Positions 24,478-37,086 of a stretch of 64,000 bases of DNA are shown in pieces. Positions within the stretch are counted from its first letter, which is position 1. Each line of letters begins with the position of its first letter. The notes beneath the pieces were generated by a model. The model did no database searches, had not been told where the DNA came from, and worked only from the letters and a program-made list of their open reading frames with translations. The stretch is from Burhinus oedicnemus (lineage: Eukaryota; Chordata; Aves; Charadriiformes; Burhinidae). A program made the position numbers and the translations under genes. The stretch covers positions 1,044,139 to 1,108,138 of the forward strand of contig VFFE01009164.1 of assembly GCA_008921705.1 (NCBI GenBank). The letters run 5' to 3'.

Positions 24478-25500
24478 TGAGCTAGAACAGACCAGTCGTC
24501 CATATAGCTCGATAATCTGTTTCAGAATGCCTTCCTTGAGATCTCCCCTATCTCTGAAACAAGTGTCTAAATCTGAACTAGACGCTTTAGCGACTGTTTG
24601 TAGGCAGTGAGGCAAGCAGACCCTTTTAAGACCCAATTTATCTGGCTTATCTTGGGCATTTACTTTCAAGTAAGATGGATCACACCCTCAAAGTGCCTTT
24701 TTTCTCCCTGCTGACTCAAAAAAAGTCTAGATAATTAGCTTGGATGTAGGCACCTTCATTTTCTCATACACATAAAGTCAAATGAATTCCACCTCTATGT
24801 CTTTTGCTTCAGAGAAAGGATAGTAGTCTCAAACCTTCTTGATTCCACTTTAAAATTAGCTTATGAGCTGATGCTTGAGGGTTAAAATTTAATTTTATGT
24901 CAAATTACCACAAGTAAAGTAATTGAGGATATTATGCTTTTTAAGTCTTCCTGAACTGTTTGCTGAAACAGTTTCTAGCAGTGCAGCTGTCTGTGTGTTC
25001 GCTGAATTTACATAGATTTTTCATGGCAGTCATTTGAAATACGTTACTTTTTAGTTTTATGGACTATAATGTTATTATTTTTTAAAGCAATACATTTATT
25101 GGTATGAATAAAATCCTTATATTTGGTATTGATATTTATATAATGAGAAAGAGTATATAGAGAAGAGGAAAGGTGGAAATGAGGTGAAGGGGTTCAGAAA
25201 TAAGAGGGAAAAGGGAAATGGGAAGGAGAGCAAAATACATTTTGGAAGATCTAGAAAGAGGAGGAGTAGAACGGAGAGCAAAAGATACGGGTAAGTGGGA
25301 AATAAATAGAGAGATCTGTGTAGGATCCTCAGGCTCACTCATTATTTTGTAGACTTTTATAATATCTCTTCTCCTTTTCAAACTTCACAGACTTCATCTT
25401 TTTAACCTTACAGTGTGTAAAGTCCACAGTCTCCATTCTTCCTCCCATATACCTCATCATTTTTTCTCATTTTTTTAGACCTTTTTATTTTTGCTGTGTC
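24478..25500 (-). mobile_element. Ancient CR1 LINE relic, ORF2 C-terminus to 3' end, antisense
   Basis: The 3' end is on the left: 'AGAACAGACCAGTCGTCC' then 'ATATAGCTCGATAATCTG' (24,484 on) matches 'GGATCAGACCAGTGGTCCATCTAGCTCAATATCCTG' of the old amniote CR1 family. 'TTAGCTTATGAGCTGATGC' with 'TTGAGGGTT' (about 24,857) matches the next block. At about 25,345-25,395 the minus strand reads KRRRDIIKVYKIM, matching the ORF2 C-terminal EKRRLRGDMIEVYKIM. At about 25,410-25,500 the motif KIKRSKKMRK...CGLYTL resembles RVQRRATKM...LGLFSL. The same arrangement is seen in the copy at 10,630-12,050. A purine-rich section (25,140-25,320) inside it may be a later insertion or expansion. Confidence 0.7.
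25140..25320 (+). repeat. Polypurine tract within the antisense CR1 relic
   Basis: The plus strand is dominated by A and G in GAGAAAG, GGAAATG and AGAGGAGG-like words for about 180 bp. It separates two stretches that match consecutive parts of an old CR1, so it probably arose by insertion or expansion within that element. Confidence 0.65.
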
Positions 25501-25800
25501 TATTCTTGCACACACCTCTTCACATCTGAGCACAGCTGTTGACCTACTTCTGTGTGATAATTCCTGTAGCACGGAAATCACTGATGTCGCTGGTACTGAG
25601 AGAGTAAGTTCAGCAGGTCCATCACCTTCATCAGTTGAAGAAAGCGTTAATACTGGATCAAAATTTGATTTTTGACTCAGAATTAGCATCACAGGTAGCA
25701 ATTCTCTAAGGAGTTGAAGCTGTCTACTGTTAGAATGGTTCAGGCTAAAGGGTATTGTGACTCTTTGCATGAGGGAGGCCAAAAGGTGTGGAAGACTGGT
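25501..25800 (-). other. Unexplained open frame upstream of the CR1 relic
   Basis: A minus-strand frame without stops runs through this segment and on into the CR1-like part below 25,500, about 124 codons in total from 25,782 down to 25,408. The upper ~95 residues (for example RQLQLLRELLPVMLIL, then SSTDEGDGPAELTL) match neither the CR1 ORF2 sequence expected there nor any family I recognise. On the minus strand a pyrimidine-rich stretch ending TTGGACCAG lies just upstream, at about 25,797-25,815, and could serve as a splice acceptor. The first codon of the frame is TTG, not ATG. It may be chance, an unrecognised part of an old transposon, or an exon. Confidence 0.2.
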
Positions 25801-26080
25801 CCAAGAAGAAAAATACTGATGCTTTAATCACAGAATCACCTGATTTCTTCCCATGTATTCTCAGCTCAGAACCCTGAGCAGCAGTGAGCTGTCTGTCCAC
25901 TCTTGTACATTTAAGTATGTCCAGAACATGTCCAGGCAGTCATCCTCTCAGCAGATCTTAGAAGAGTTCTTGGCACAGTTTTGGCCTATGCCAACCAGTG
26001 TTTCCCTCAGTGAGGTCTGAAAGTTACAGGGTCCTGGGGCAGTTCATAATTGACATTTCGCAAATACTTGTGTTCTTGTG

Positions 26081-26229
26081 TAGAATCATAGAATCACAGA
26101 ATGGTTTAGGTTGGAATGGACTGTAAAGATCATCTAGTTCCAACGCCCCTGCCACGGGCAGGGACACCTCCCACCAGACCAGGTTGCTCAAAGTCCCATC
26201 CAACCTGGCTTTGAACACTTCCAGGGATG
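26081..26229 (-). mobile_element. Avian CR1 3' end, antisense, truncated
   Basis: The plus strand starts 'TAGAATCATAGAATCACAG', continues 'GGTTTAGGTTGGAATGG' and 'GATCATCTAGTTCCAACGCC', and passes through 'CCACCAGACCAGGTTGCTCA' to 'CACTTCCAGGGATG'. This is the well-conserved antisense 3' terminus of an avian CR1 element. Only about 150 bp remain, the rest being lost to 5' truncation. It is relatively young judged by its closeness to the familiar pattern. Its reading frames are not functional. Confidence 0.95.
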
Positions 26230-29200
26230 TAGTTGGTAAAGAATTTACTATGGGCTCTTCCATGACTTCTGGGCTCAATGCCCACCGCTATTCCCAAGCA
26301 TATAAATTTTATGAATAAAGTTAGAGCTTGAGAGGGTCCTGTATAACCTCTCTTTTGGCAGCCATATGCTGTTCAGTGTGTATTTCAAAATGGTTGATGC
26401 AAATAGTGACAGAACTCATTTGCAAGAAAGAATAAGCAATTTTTAATTTTCTTTTTCCCATGGGGAATATTAACAGGTCCCAACTGCAATTAACAAAGGT
26501 TTTGCAACTGTAGAGAACAATAGTGCAAACTCTGCTGGTCCTACCTTGAGGCTTTTCCAGTGTTAATGAAAGGAGGCTCAGTTTCTTGTCACCTGCAACA
26601 GAGAAAATGAGTCAGCTCCACACACTTGTGAAACAGATCATTTTTTGAAATGCTGGCCCAGGATTAACAGCATAACAGGACTCCCAGCTTCCTATTGACT
26701 TCAGCGGAAAGGTAGGAACCATGATGTGACTTAGGAGTCCGATATAAGTCTAGACTTGACTTGACAGTCATACTATTCCTGAACTGACAAATGGCAGCCA
26801 AGCAAGAAGTAGTCAAGCTGAAGGGTCACTAGGGAAAAAAGAGCTTTGAAACAGCAGTGCTAGTCTCTCTGACGAGGGCTATAGTAATTGAATTTTGAAG
26901 AGACCTGACTGTTGAGATATTAAGCATTATACACTGTATTAGGAATTACATAACATGATATTAATGATTCTTATGCAAGTGTTTGTTAAACCTGTAATTC
27001 AGATTTAATGAATAACCAATGGCCTTTGATATAAGAAGGAAACCCACACTTCATTTGTGAAATTAATCTTATTTAAAGCAAAAATTCCCTCTCTGAATAG
27101 CTGGTGGTATTCAGCCTAAATTAGCATCTGCCGAAGTGAGCAGTTGAGCTTCATCTGACATTTATTAGGACAAATGCATAAAGGCTGTGCTGTGGCAATA
27201 CCATCTAATTGTCAGGGCAATTAGTTGCCACTTTGGATATCAGAATTGTCACTGAGCTACAAAAAAAAAAAAAAGGGGGGGGAAGAAGCTGTTGGTTGTT
27301 ATAAAGACCCAGCAGAAATGGTTTCCTTTTTAACTGGAAATTGTAACTGAATTTTATATTGCTAATAAAAGTGAGAATCTGATGACATAGACCAGACCCA
27401 GGCATAACAGGGGAAAAGTAATCATTTTAACAGTGGTTGGTCTACTTCCTGTGACTTCAAACCAACTCTGACTTTTATAAAAAATATGTAAATCACTGGA
27501 TGCTAGGGGCAAAGTCCCCGTAGTGTTTATGAGTCCCTTACCTCCCCAGAAAAATCAGGATTATTTATTTTCTTTTCAACTGTATTAATATATTAAAAAT
27601 AAAATATCTTGTGTCCTCATGCATTATTCTGTGAGCCTTCATTTGCTCTGCAGTTTGCGTAGATCTCCTTAAGCAAATCAGATGTGCAAGTTGTCCAACA
27701 GTTTGAGTCTTATCTCTTAGAGTAAGAGCTTTCTTATTTTGAAAAATATTCATATGGCTATATTCTTCCAATATACAAGTAAACTGGCCATTGCATGAGA
27801 GACTGCTCTTCAACTGCCCTCATGCATTGCTCTGTTTGTTCTCAAATGGTTTCTAAAGATCTTTGCAATCAAATGTTGCTTATCTGCCATGTAAAGTTAA
27901 CATAGTGGAGCCAGAAAAAATCTGGCATGGAAATGGGAGTCCATTTAGCTCAAGGTTCTGATCACAAGTGCGGTGTCTGGAAGCCTATCCTATGGCAGTT
28001 TGTACAATGGCTGGCCTTTGGATTAATAGGGGAATGCAAAGCTGCAAGTCCCTCAATCTTGATGAAGAATGACAACCACCTCTAAATGGCTGGAGCGTCT
28101 GTGTTGTGTGTTCATCTCTCCTTCTCCCCTCCTCACCAAAGTGAGATTTATCAGTTCCAAATCTGTCCAGATCAACTTCTGCAGCCTGTCTTTTTCATGT
28201 GTTGGTCACTTCCGTAGCTGGACAGATCTGAGAAGGTGATCAGGTGATTCTCTTCGTTATAAAGGGGGCATTTTAAATCAAACTCTAGAAAGAAGATAGT
28301 GTCGTTTTCACTGTGGATATGCCAGAGACCTCTAGGCTTTGTTGTGATCCAGCTGTGTAAAGGGGGACTTTCACTATCTCAGCTGCCATTTACTAGCCCT
28401 GTAGTAGTGCTAATGTATCTCACATATTCATTCTAAACTATTTCCAACCATCCCCAAAAGTTCAGTATGTTTTTACCATAAGGCAGATGAACCTGTGTAA
28501 TTAAGTGGTCTGTCTACTTTCTGAGAGGTGCCAGACAGGGTTAGGTTCATTTAAAGCTATATTATAATTGAATTAGCTTCTGTGCATTATTTTCTGAGCA
28601 AAGGTCTAGGACCTGTGGAGGCCAGCACTTCCAAACTTCGGAAAGTAATACTTATTCAGAGGCAGGACATTAAAAATGTCTGCTACAAAAAACAGACTGG
28701 ATCCTTGGTATTTATAGATCAATTGATTTCAGGTTAAATTCTTTTGTTGGAGTGAGAGGCAAAGAGATTGAAATGAATAAACTCCAGATAGCCTCTACAG
28801 GTAGTTGAAATCAGACTGAAATATGATTGAAATAGTGTCAAGATGTGATGATTTATCTGTGATTACCTGCAGTCCAGCAAAACAACAGACACTGAAGCCA
28901 ATCTGATGTAAGAGATTGCACCCTTTTTGCCTATTTTGAAAGTCTGGAGCTGAACAGACCATTTTCTTGGTACTCTGGAGTGCTGCAACTGGTAGCCCAT
29001 ATGAGTTGAAGTACCTTTCTGTATCTCCATCATGGTGTTTCTGCTCCTTTTATTCCCAACCTTGTTTCTTCTAAACCCTCATTGATCTCTGGCATGTTGT
29101 GATCTTGACTACACCGTCTTCCTCATACTGATTGCTGCCATATCCACTCCCATGAAAATTTTTTATTAGTGAACTTAAATACAAAGCAGTCTTTAACGAC

Positions 29201-30958
29201 CCTCCTGGGTAATCAGCTTTACCCATTAAAGCATTACTCTTTCTTTTCTTTTGTGGAGTTCTTATCTGTCATAATACTAGGGTCAGATTTTGGAAATATG
29301 CAATCACTGATGCTCATTTCCAAATCTCTGTAGCATCTTTTTGTACAATTTTGAAAAAGGGCATTTAGTCATTCTCTGGTATTTCCTGAAGGGCATTTTT
29401 CCAGAAATGAAGCATATGGTTATTGTCAACAGAAACCTATGGCCAGTCTCAGGCTTGATTTCTCCACTAGTTGGAAGGAAATAAGAAAAAATCTACATGT
29501 GTCACTTCCATCTGTCCTGACTCACAGCTGGTTCTGGATCTCTTTAGCTATACTTCAAATGTCCTGCTATATGAGCTTTTTATGAGTAAAACATGATGTA
29601 AATTTTTCATATTTGCCTCTGAGAAAAGGATACAAGCAGCTCTTTGCAGCAGGTCAAGCAATTTTTGATCTGACAGGGAATTTTAGGACATTTCAATTTT
29701 ATCTCAGAAGTCAAGTGTACTCCCTAAAATGGAAAGCATCTTTGGTTTGAGGCATTGTATTGTACACTGCAGAGGCAGATACTCAAAATGCAGTGAAAAT
29801 GAAGTGATTCATTGCCCATCAAACACAAATACAAAATAACCCACAAACAACTCCAGCATGGGTAAAGTAACACAAGAATTCTCTTCCACAAATGCAATTG
29901 CCTGCTTTGGTCCCCATGACACTTTTCAGCTATAAACGAGCACATTTATCCTTACTCAGGAGACAGTTATTTGAATGCAATAATTTGCATCTGTGGGATT
30001 GCTTAAATTTCACAAAGCTGAGAACCATACAAATTTAGTATTGTAGAAGATTGTAACAGACAGAAATGGCTTTGGTGCTCTTCAAAGAAGAACACCTGTT
30101 GTGAATGGAAGCAACTTTTTCTAGTGTCCATAAACCTAAAGGAAGAAAAAATACTGTTATTCTACAGCGATGGTAGTTTTCAAAGCAATACAACCTGCAG
30201 AGGTTGTCAAGAAAGCAAAAACCCCACAATAACCCCCACACCTCTAGCATTCCACATTCCACTTATTTCACCCAGGGCTGCGTATTTATTTTGAGATTAA
30301 TTTGGTACATGTAGTGTACATTTGCCAAGTTTTTTTTTTTCCTATTTAAATCTTCAGTTCCAAAGCTATGTTTTAATCCTATTACTGCTAATTGAGTGAA
30401 GTCTGCAGTCTTTTTGAGTTAGGTGAAGTTCAAGTTGTAATTGGTATCAAAGAAAGGCACAATGCAAGAACTGAATATTAATATTTAACTCTTGCCATTT
30501 TATTATTTCCACTTGAAAATCACAGCAGTGGTTAAAAGACCTTTATATGAGTTCATGAGGGTAGTGAATTGGAGACTATGGGATGAGATTTTTCATTCAT
30601 GCAGCAAGATTAACAAAAATTGCTTTGTAAGAAGTGTAAATGAAATATTATACTGGTGCCCAGTAGTACTGGTTATAGCTACAGGTCTCTCAGTATTCCC
30701 ATTACGAAATTTTGCTTGTAGGTTAAGTAGCTGCACTGTAAAATTTTGCTCAAGGCTAATACAACATGCAAGATTCTAACCCAGGAGCTATTTCGTTTCA
30801 AATCTTCCATTGAGGCTTTTGCAGATAACTGGCAAGTGTGCCAGTTTTGGATGATGTTTTGGATTTGAGTACTTTTTAAATGACTGTGATTTTAAAGCAG
30901 AATGTCTCATAAGATATGCACACAATGTTAGATTAATTGCTTATGACTGAAAATAAGG

Positions 30959-30987
30959 ACAAAGACCACCCAGAACAAAGACCACCC
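30959..30987. repeat. Short 13-bp direct duplication
   Basis: The word ACAAAGACCACCC occurs twice, separated by AGA (period 16 bp). It is a minimal tandem duplication, probably from replication slippage. Confidence 0.9.
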
Positions 30988-31394
30988 CTTTGATTTCAGA
31001 TCCTGAAACAAGTACGTTTGTTTTCCTAAAATGAATTGTTCAAAAACACAAGTGGTTAATTTGTTCAAAGGTCAAAGAAATTAAAAGAAAAATGTCCATT
31101 GACTTAGTGGCTTTGGAAATATTTTTTTATGTGCTAATTAAAGAATATTTGGAAAACCAGTTAACAAAACATTTCTTTAAGTAAGTTTTCTTTTCTCCAT
31201 TATTCTGATTTTTTTTCATTGGGAATTACAAGCTCTTGCTTTTATCATACCCATAGTGCATATTCACCATTATACCCTTGGGACTGCTATAATCAATGAC
31301 TTCAGATCAAACTGGATAGAGACCACAACACAGGAATCATTCCAGCAGCATAGTAGCAGCAGCTGTATTTCTCAGAACCATATTTTGCTGAAAT

Positions 31395-31570
31395 ATCATG
31401 GATACCAGAAAAAGAAAAAAAGAAAAAAAAGGTGCCTGAGAGGAAGATAAATGATAAGAAGTAATGCTGGAAGTCAGAGTAAACAAGCAAAGAGATCAAA
31501 ACATAGAAAGAAAGCCAAGAAGAAATGAAAAATTAGGCAGAGAGAAAAACACTGAAAACAGCAGAGCAAA
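31395..31570 (+). repeat. Purine-rich A/G low-complexity tract
   Basis: The plus strand is A+G-dominated. It begins with AGAAAAAGAAAAAAAG-like sequence and continues as loosely repeated AAGAAGAAATG words. It is similar in character to the tracts at 20,675 and 25,140 but less pure. Confidence 0.65.
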
Positions 31571-32034
31571 AAGGACACAGCTGAAAATATTCTATCTCCA
31601 CCATTCACTTTACATTAGATGCGATAAAATGTGATAATTATTGCTTATTTTTTCTATTGAAATTGTTGTCCACCACATGAACACTGCAGATAGTCTAAAC
31701 AAGCCATTTGGCCAAAATGTATAAGTAGCGATGGTAGCAAAGCTGATTCCAGAGTGAGATATTTAATTCTGAACACTTGCTCTGTGCACTGTGATTTCAG
31801 ACCAATGTACAGATAATCAAAGCTTTGTCTATTTATATGCCAATTTTCCCATTAATATTTTATGTTAATTTACTGTAGAGTTTGTTGCATTGAAAGCCTT
31901 GCAAGGTTGGACCAAAACTGGGGTCCATGCAAGTCTAGTAACTTTGTGGGGTGCATGAATACGACTGTAGTCATAGACAGTTCCTTAGGCACAACAGATC
32001 TCAATTACTTTCTAAAGAAAATGGGAAAGTTTGA

Positions 32035-32055
32035 GTTTGTTTTGTTTTGTTTTGA
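32035..32055. repeat. TTTTG pentanucleotide simple repeat
   Basis: About four uninterrupted TTTTG units lie inside otherwise unremarkable DNA. Confidence 0.9.
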
Positions 32056-32356
32056 CAAGAGTATGAAACCCAAACTGGATTGGAACTGCTTGTATCTTTC
32101 ATTAGTGCTGTTGTGAATCATGGCCGTATTTCTAAAGAACAGACTCCACATTTTCTTCATATCTAAACCATAAATAATTGAACTGTGTCCTGCCTTTTTA
32201 ATATTGAAAGAGGCAGATTACAGTTGCAGGCCAAAGGTTGTGAATAATTAATAATAAGTTACATTAGGTCTTGAGTTAAGCTATGGTATCTAACACACAG
32301 AAAATGAAAAAAACCCTTGAATGTTGCTACAACAACCTCCAACTGACTTAGTGAGA

Positions 32357-32400
32357 ATTTTGCCTTGAAAAATGCCTTGAAAATTTTGCCTTGAAAAATT
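32357..32400. repeat. Tandem repeat of TGCCTTGAAAA units
   Basis: Three copies of TGCCTTGAAAA, spaced by short A/T runs, span about 44 bp. The first and third are preceded by the same AATTT context, so the array looks like a recent local duplication. Confidence 0.9.
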
Positions 32401-32953
32401 CAGCGGGACTGAATACAAATAAGCAATGTCATTCACTTTGTGCTACTGAAAATGTGGATTTTGTGGCTTAAGCGATAATATTAATAGTTAAAAGACATTT
32501 CATACAGAGTGCTTGAAGTATCATACAGTTCATTGAAACTCCAAACTTAGTCCTGTCTCTAGATTTTTCCTTTAGTTAGTAAAAATGCCAACAACATTAG
32601 AATAAAAACATTCAGTTCATACCTTTTGGGGGTTGGGGCTCATTGCCTCCAGCATCCTTTTCTATCTCTTTATCTTAAGCAGTTTTCTGGCCCCCACTGA
32701 CATTTTGACAACATCATCTAAATTTTAAAGTTTCACCCCCCACAGTCTCACTGTAAGGAAGGTGTCACATTTTACAGGTGAAAATTTAAGATGCAGAGAC
32801 GCAAATTCAGCTCTTCATAGTATAAGGCTTAGCTGCCAGCAATACCTAAATGGATCCAGTTTTTTAGTCATGTAAACAATAGGCATCTAATTAGTTACCC
32901 AAGTGTCCGTCTGCGCTGAATGGCAAGAGATAGGCTCGTCCAGAGCAATAAAA

Positions 32954-32974
32954 TGAATAAATAAATAAATAAAT
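32954..32974. repeat. AAAT tetranucleotide microsatellite
   Basis: Five AAAT-type units (GAATAAATAAAT...) in a row. Confidence 0.9.
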
Positions 32975-35900
32975 ACTGCGTTTCTAGAAAGTCTTTCAGA
33001 GGTATCCGAAAGTGATTGACTTTCTGGAGGTCCTTTCTCTTGCTATTGTCCAAAAGACAGAATTTTTCTTAACTTAGACTAGAAAACTATCTCTTAGAGA
33101 TGAATGTCACTTGTGATGAATGCTCAAAATTATCCAGGGAGCCATGTGCAGGTAGGAAATTGCACCAGACTCTTTGAAGTCTTTATGTAGCAGGTAACCA
33201 CTGAGCCATTCTTCTTGCAACCCAGATGATCTTCCTCCAGAGACTCCATCCACTTCTCTTACATCCAAGTGAAGCACAAAGTCTTTTCTCCCCTTCAAGT
33301 CAGTAATATGTGCTTCATTCTTTCACAGCAGGATCAGCACCTATTACAACAAATACTGCTCTGCAAATGACTGTGGGATGCTAAAGTTCATATTTTAGGA
33401 TAGTGATATGGATGACTTTATGACCTGCCTAAGAGTATGTTCATCTTACAGCCTTCTGATCCTGTGATGCTGACCACTGACAGAAGTAGAGCAAGATGAA
33501 CTGGTAAATGTGATGTCTTCCAATATCTAACACAAAGTATTTCATGTTAGATGCTGTGTGTTAATTATCTGGAGTATTCACAATGTAAAAAATTTTTCTA
33601 CAGTAGTTCAGCAATTCAAATGTAGCTTCCCTGCAGGCTGGCTAAGGATTGCCATCTGCAAACTGAAAGACCTGGGACCAGTTCCAAAGTGCACTGAAAA
33701 CAATCAGACGTTATTGAGCTTTACTTTGAGTCTACAAAAGCAGCATTTTTAGGGTTACAAGAAGAATAATTCCATGTTCAAAAAGAAAAATAACTCTGAA
33801 AACATTTTGAAAACATTCCAGACAGTGATACTTCCAAGAGACTTGGTCTGATCAGACACTCTGCTGATTTGTATTTAAATCACTATTAAAAAAAACTTGC
33901 TATGGAAGGTATTATTTTGGATCATAGATAACAAAACTTAAGGGGAATCCAGTTCTTCAAAGCCCCGTGTCTGTGTGAATAAAATTCAACACATACAGAA
34001 GGAAAGAAAAAACCCAAACCCACGAAACTTTTCTGTACTCTTATTTGAAATCTTTATACCGAGTCAGGCCTCCATGTGTACAGGGCTATTTTAAGTACAC
34101 TGTCTGCGAAAAGAAGTGCTGATGACATTTCAGAAGTGATTCCCTCACTGCCGTGCTACAGTTAACGGGCCACTCTTGTGATAAGAGCATCATTGCTTCT
34201 AAAAATGTGATGATCCTCTGCAGATAAAAGCCTCTTTCTCTGCATTATGCCCATTGATTCAAAAAACAATACTAAAACAATTCTCCATGGAACATGAATT
34301 TGGAAGAGATGAGGCTTAACTGGACTTTATTTTCAAAAATGACAAAAGAATAAAAAGAGAATATACTAGAAGGGGTAGACTCTTGCCAATCATTTTTTCT
34401 CCTTATTATTCAGTATTACTGAATATATAAATATACTTATCCCCCCCCCCCGCATACATATATCTGCTTAAAATATCTTCTATATGTATTGTGTGAATGT
34501 GTGGAAGTGTATATAAAAGTCAAAAGCTGTGAGGAGTGCCCCATTGTCACTCCATTGTATAAGACATGGTAAATATGCATATGGGCAGTCAGTCAGGGCC
34601 CCAAATGTCTGCTATCTATGAGTCTAATCTCTGGCTGTTCCTAATGGATCCACGTCAGTTTCATTATAGAAATGAAGATTCCTTCACACATAGGACCTGG
34701 TAGTCAAACAAGTATCATACGATTGCTTTTAAAGGCGGTTGCAATACAGTATTTACTACATTCACACTTTTATTTAAAAAAACAAAGCAAGTGGCTAGAA
34801 TCAACCCACTGGTTATTGTTGCAGAAGATAGACATCAAAAATTAAACTCCTAGATCAGATACGCCTATACCAGATGCTTAGATGAGGCACATTAAGATGA
34901 GATTCTCAAAAATGCCTACATGACTTAGAAATGCAGTCTCCATGATTTCAGTTAATTAGTGCCAAATTATGCAGCAAACAGGTGAATATATAATTTTCTT
35001 CATTCAACAGTAATACCTAAATCTCTCTGATGTGCCAACAGCATTCATACAGTTAACCTAACCTATGCTACCAATTATTTTTTTTCTACACTTATTTGTT
35101 TCACAGTTGGAAGATGAAAGTGGATTTTCTTTATAGCTTTATGAAGTTCCTCTAAATATAAGCATATTCTTAGTCTCTTATGCAGTTTCTTCGCTGCCAT
35201 TGCTGGCCGTATGCAGCCATTCAGTTCACTTGCTTCCTTTGCAGCTCTTAAGTTCATTATGCGTGTTAGTTCTTTCAGAAAGTATTTCCGAAATCCTCAC
35301 TGAAAAGGGAATTTTCCCAGGTGAAGTAATAAATGGTGCTCTTCAAGACTTCAACAAATAAAATATACATCTTTAATGCATGTGTTTCAGTAAGTAAGAC
35401 ACTGTACTTTCAATTATTAGTCAGCAACTGGATTACACAAGACACTGATGGTAAGTTTGAACAAATGATAATACTTCAGAAACTTAATAGAAAGATTTGA
35501 GTTTCCATTCACCAGCTTGAAAATCCAGTTTAGTGTAGATTGATTCATATCTGGTTTTCGAGGGGTTTTTTGGTGTTTTTTTTTTCTCCAGTATTTTTAA
35601 TATTTTATGGCATCAGATTTTTTCTCCTATACATGCCCTTGCCTAAAACCTTTTCTACCTTTTCCGCCTGCTATTTGCCACATATTAGAAACACTGAAGT
35701 TATATTCTCAATCATATCTATTCTTACCTTTCTCTTAAGGTTAACATTAGAGAGTTGTTCCACAAAAATTCTTCACATTATGAGAAAATGCAATGGTTTT
35801 TCAAAATAATATTTGCTTAAAGAGGATTATTACTTCTGTATTGTCTCATCTTCATATAATTGTAGATATGTGGTCTTGTAGCTTGTAGCTTTTCTGGGAT

Positions 35901-37044
35901 TCAAAGGACTCCATGGTGACTTTGTAACTTCTCTGAAATCAGTTCAGAGTTTTGTATTTTGGCTAAAAACCCCTAAAATTTCTGTAAATCAGATTCAATA
36001 AATACATTTGATTTTCATTTTTGTAAGGAAGTATACTATGGAACTCCAGTTGTTCTTCTGTTATCTCCCACAGGAATAAAATCTGTGGTGCTTCTTCAGG
36101 TTCTCTTGTATTTAATAAATAAGAAACTTTTGAATATGCCTCATAGTGAAGCAGCGTTCCAGGAGGCTCAGTTTCAAAGTGGCATCCATCACTTTCCCAA
36201 GGCAGCAATATTTGATCATTTTTAACATAGCTTCCTAAAGAAACGTGGCATTTTTTGACGGCTGTTGCCATCTGTTTGCTCATCATCAACCTTTCATTCC
36301 TTCCATCTCAGTAGTTCTTGAACCTGCAGGCCAATTTCAACAGAAGTGCCTTAAGGTGTCATGGAGATCCACAGGTGGGTGGGGAAAAAAGCATAAATTA
36401 TACCACAGGGAAAGAAAGCTCTTAATGACTCCGCAGTTGTGACCAAGGGCAGCTGGTGCGTGTGGGCTCTCAGGCTTAAGTGGGGCGCTGGGTCGGGAGC
36501 CCGTGTGCTGCAAGCCCCTTCCCAGGTGGCAGATGCGATCGACCCTTGGAAGGTGCAGTGCAGTGGTGATGAGAACCAATCCAAATCAGGGTAACTGCGA
36601 GTCCTGGGAAAGAAAGCTTTAAGGGAAATATAACAGAAATCCATAAGAAACAGCACTGTATCAGTTTTTCTATTCATGGACCAGCTTGTTAATATGCAAC
36701 ATTCAAATTATGTTGTGTATATGTAACATTGTCATGAGAAGAGAGACAACTGTTGCATTCTATTTATCATATTTCTTCAGCTCACGCTCATTTTGAGGCT
36801 GATCGTCAGTGTCTATTTTTATACTGCAGGTTGTTAGGGTAGTGTGACAAATCAGTGCTTTTGACTTGTGTGTTGAATTTTGAACCGGGTTTTGTATTTA
36901 GTTGCTATGCTTACAGTGTTCCACCTGTGAAAATAGACATCCTTTTCCTCTGAAAACTTGAGATGCCTCATTTACTTCATCAGAACCCTGTGCAGTCCAG
37001 AAAGTTAATGGAAAATGTCATAAGCTCCTCTAATGTGGAAAAGG

Positions 37045-37086
37045 TAATAATAATAACAACAACAATAACAATTATTACTATTATTC
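37045..37086. repeat. AAT/AAC trinucleotide low-complexity repeat
   Basis: The run goes from AATAATAAT through AACAACAAC to ATTATTACTATTATT over about 42 bp. It is an imperfect, nearly palindromic A+T-rich simple repeat. Similar tails occur at the ends of old LINE/SINE copies, but no element body was recognised next to it. Confidence 0.85.

Noticed and set aside
26024..26278. 84-codon minus-strand open frame with a protein-like sequence
   Set aside because: It is largely the translation of the avian CR1 3' end and its flanks, not a gene.
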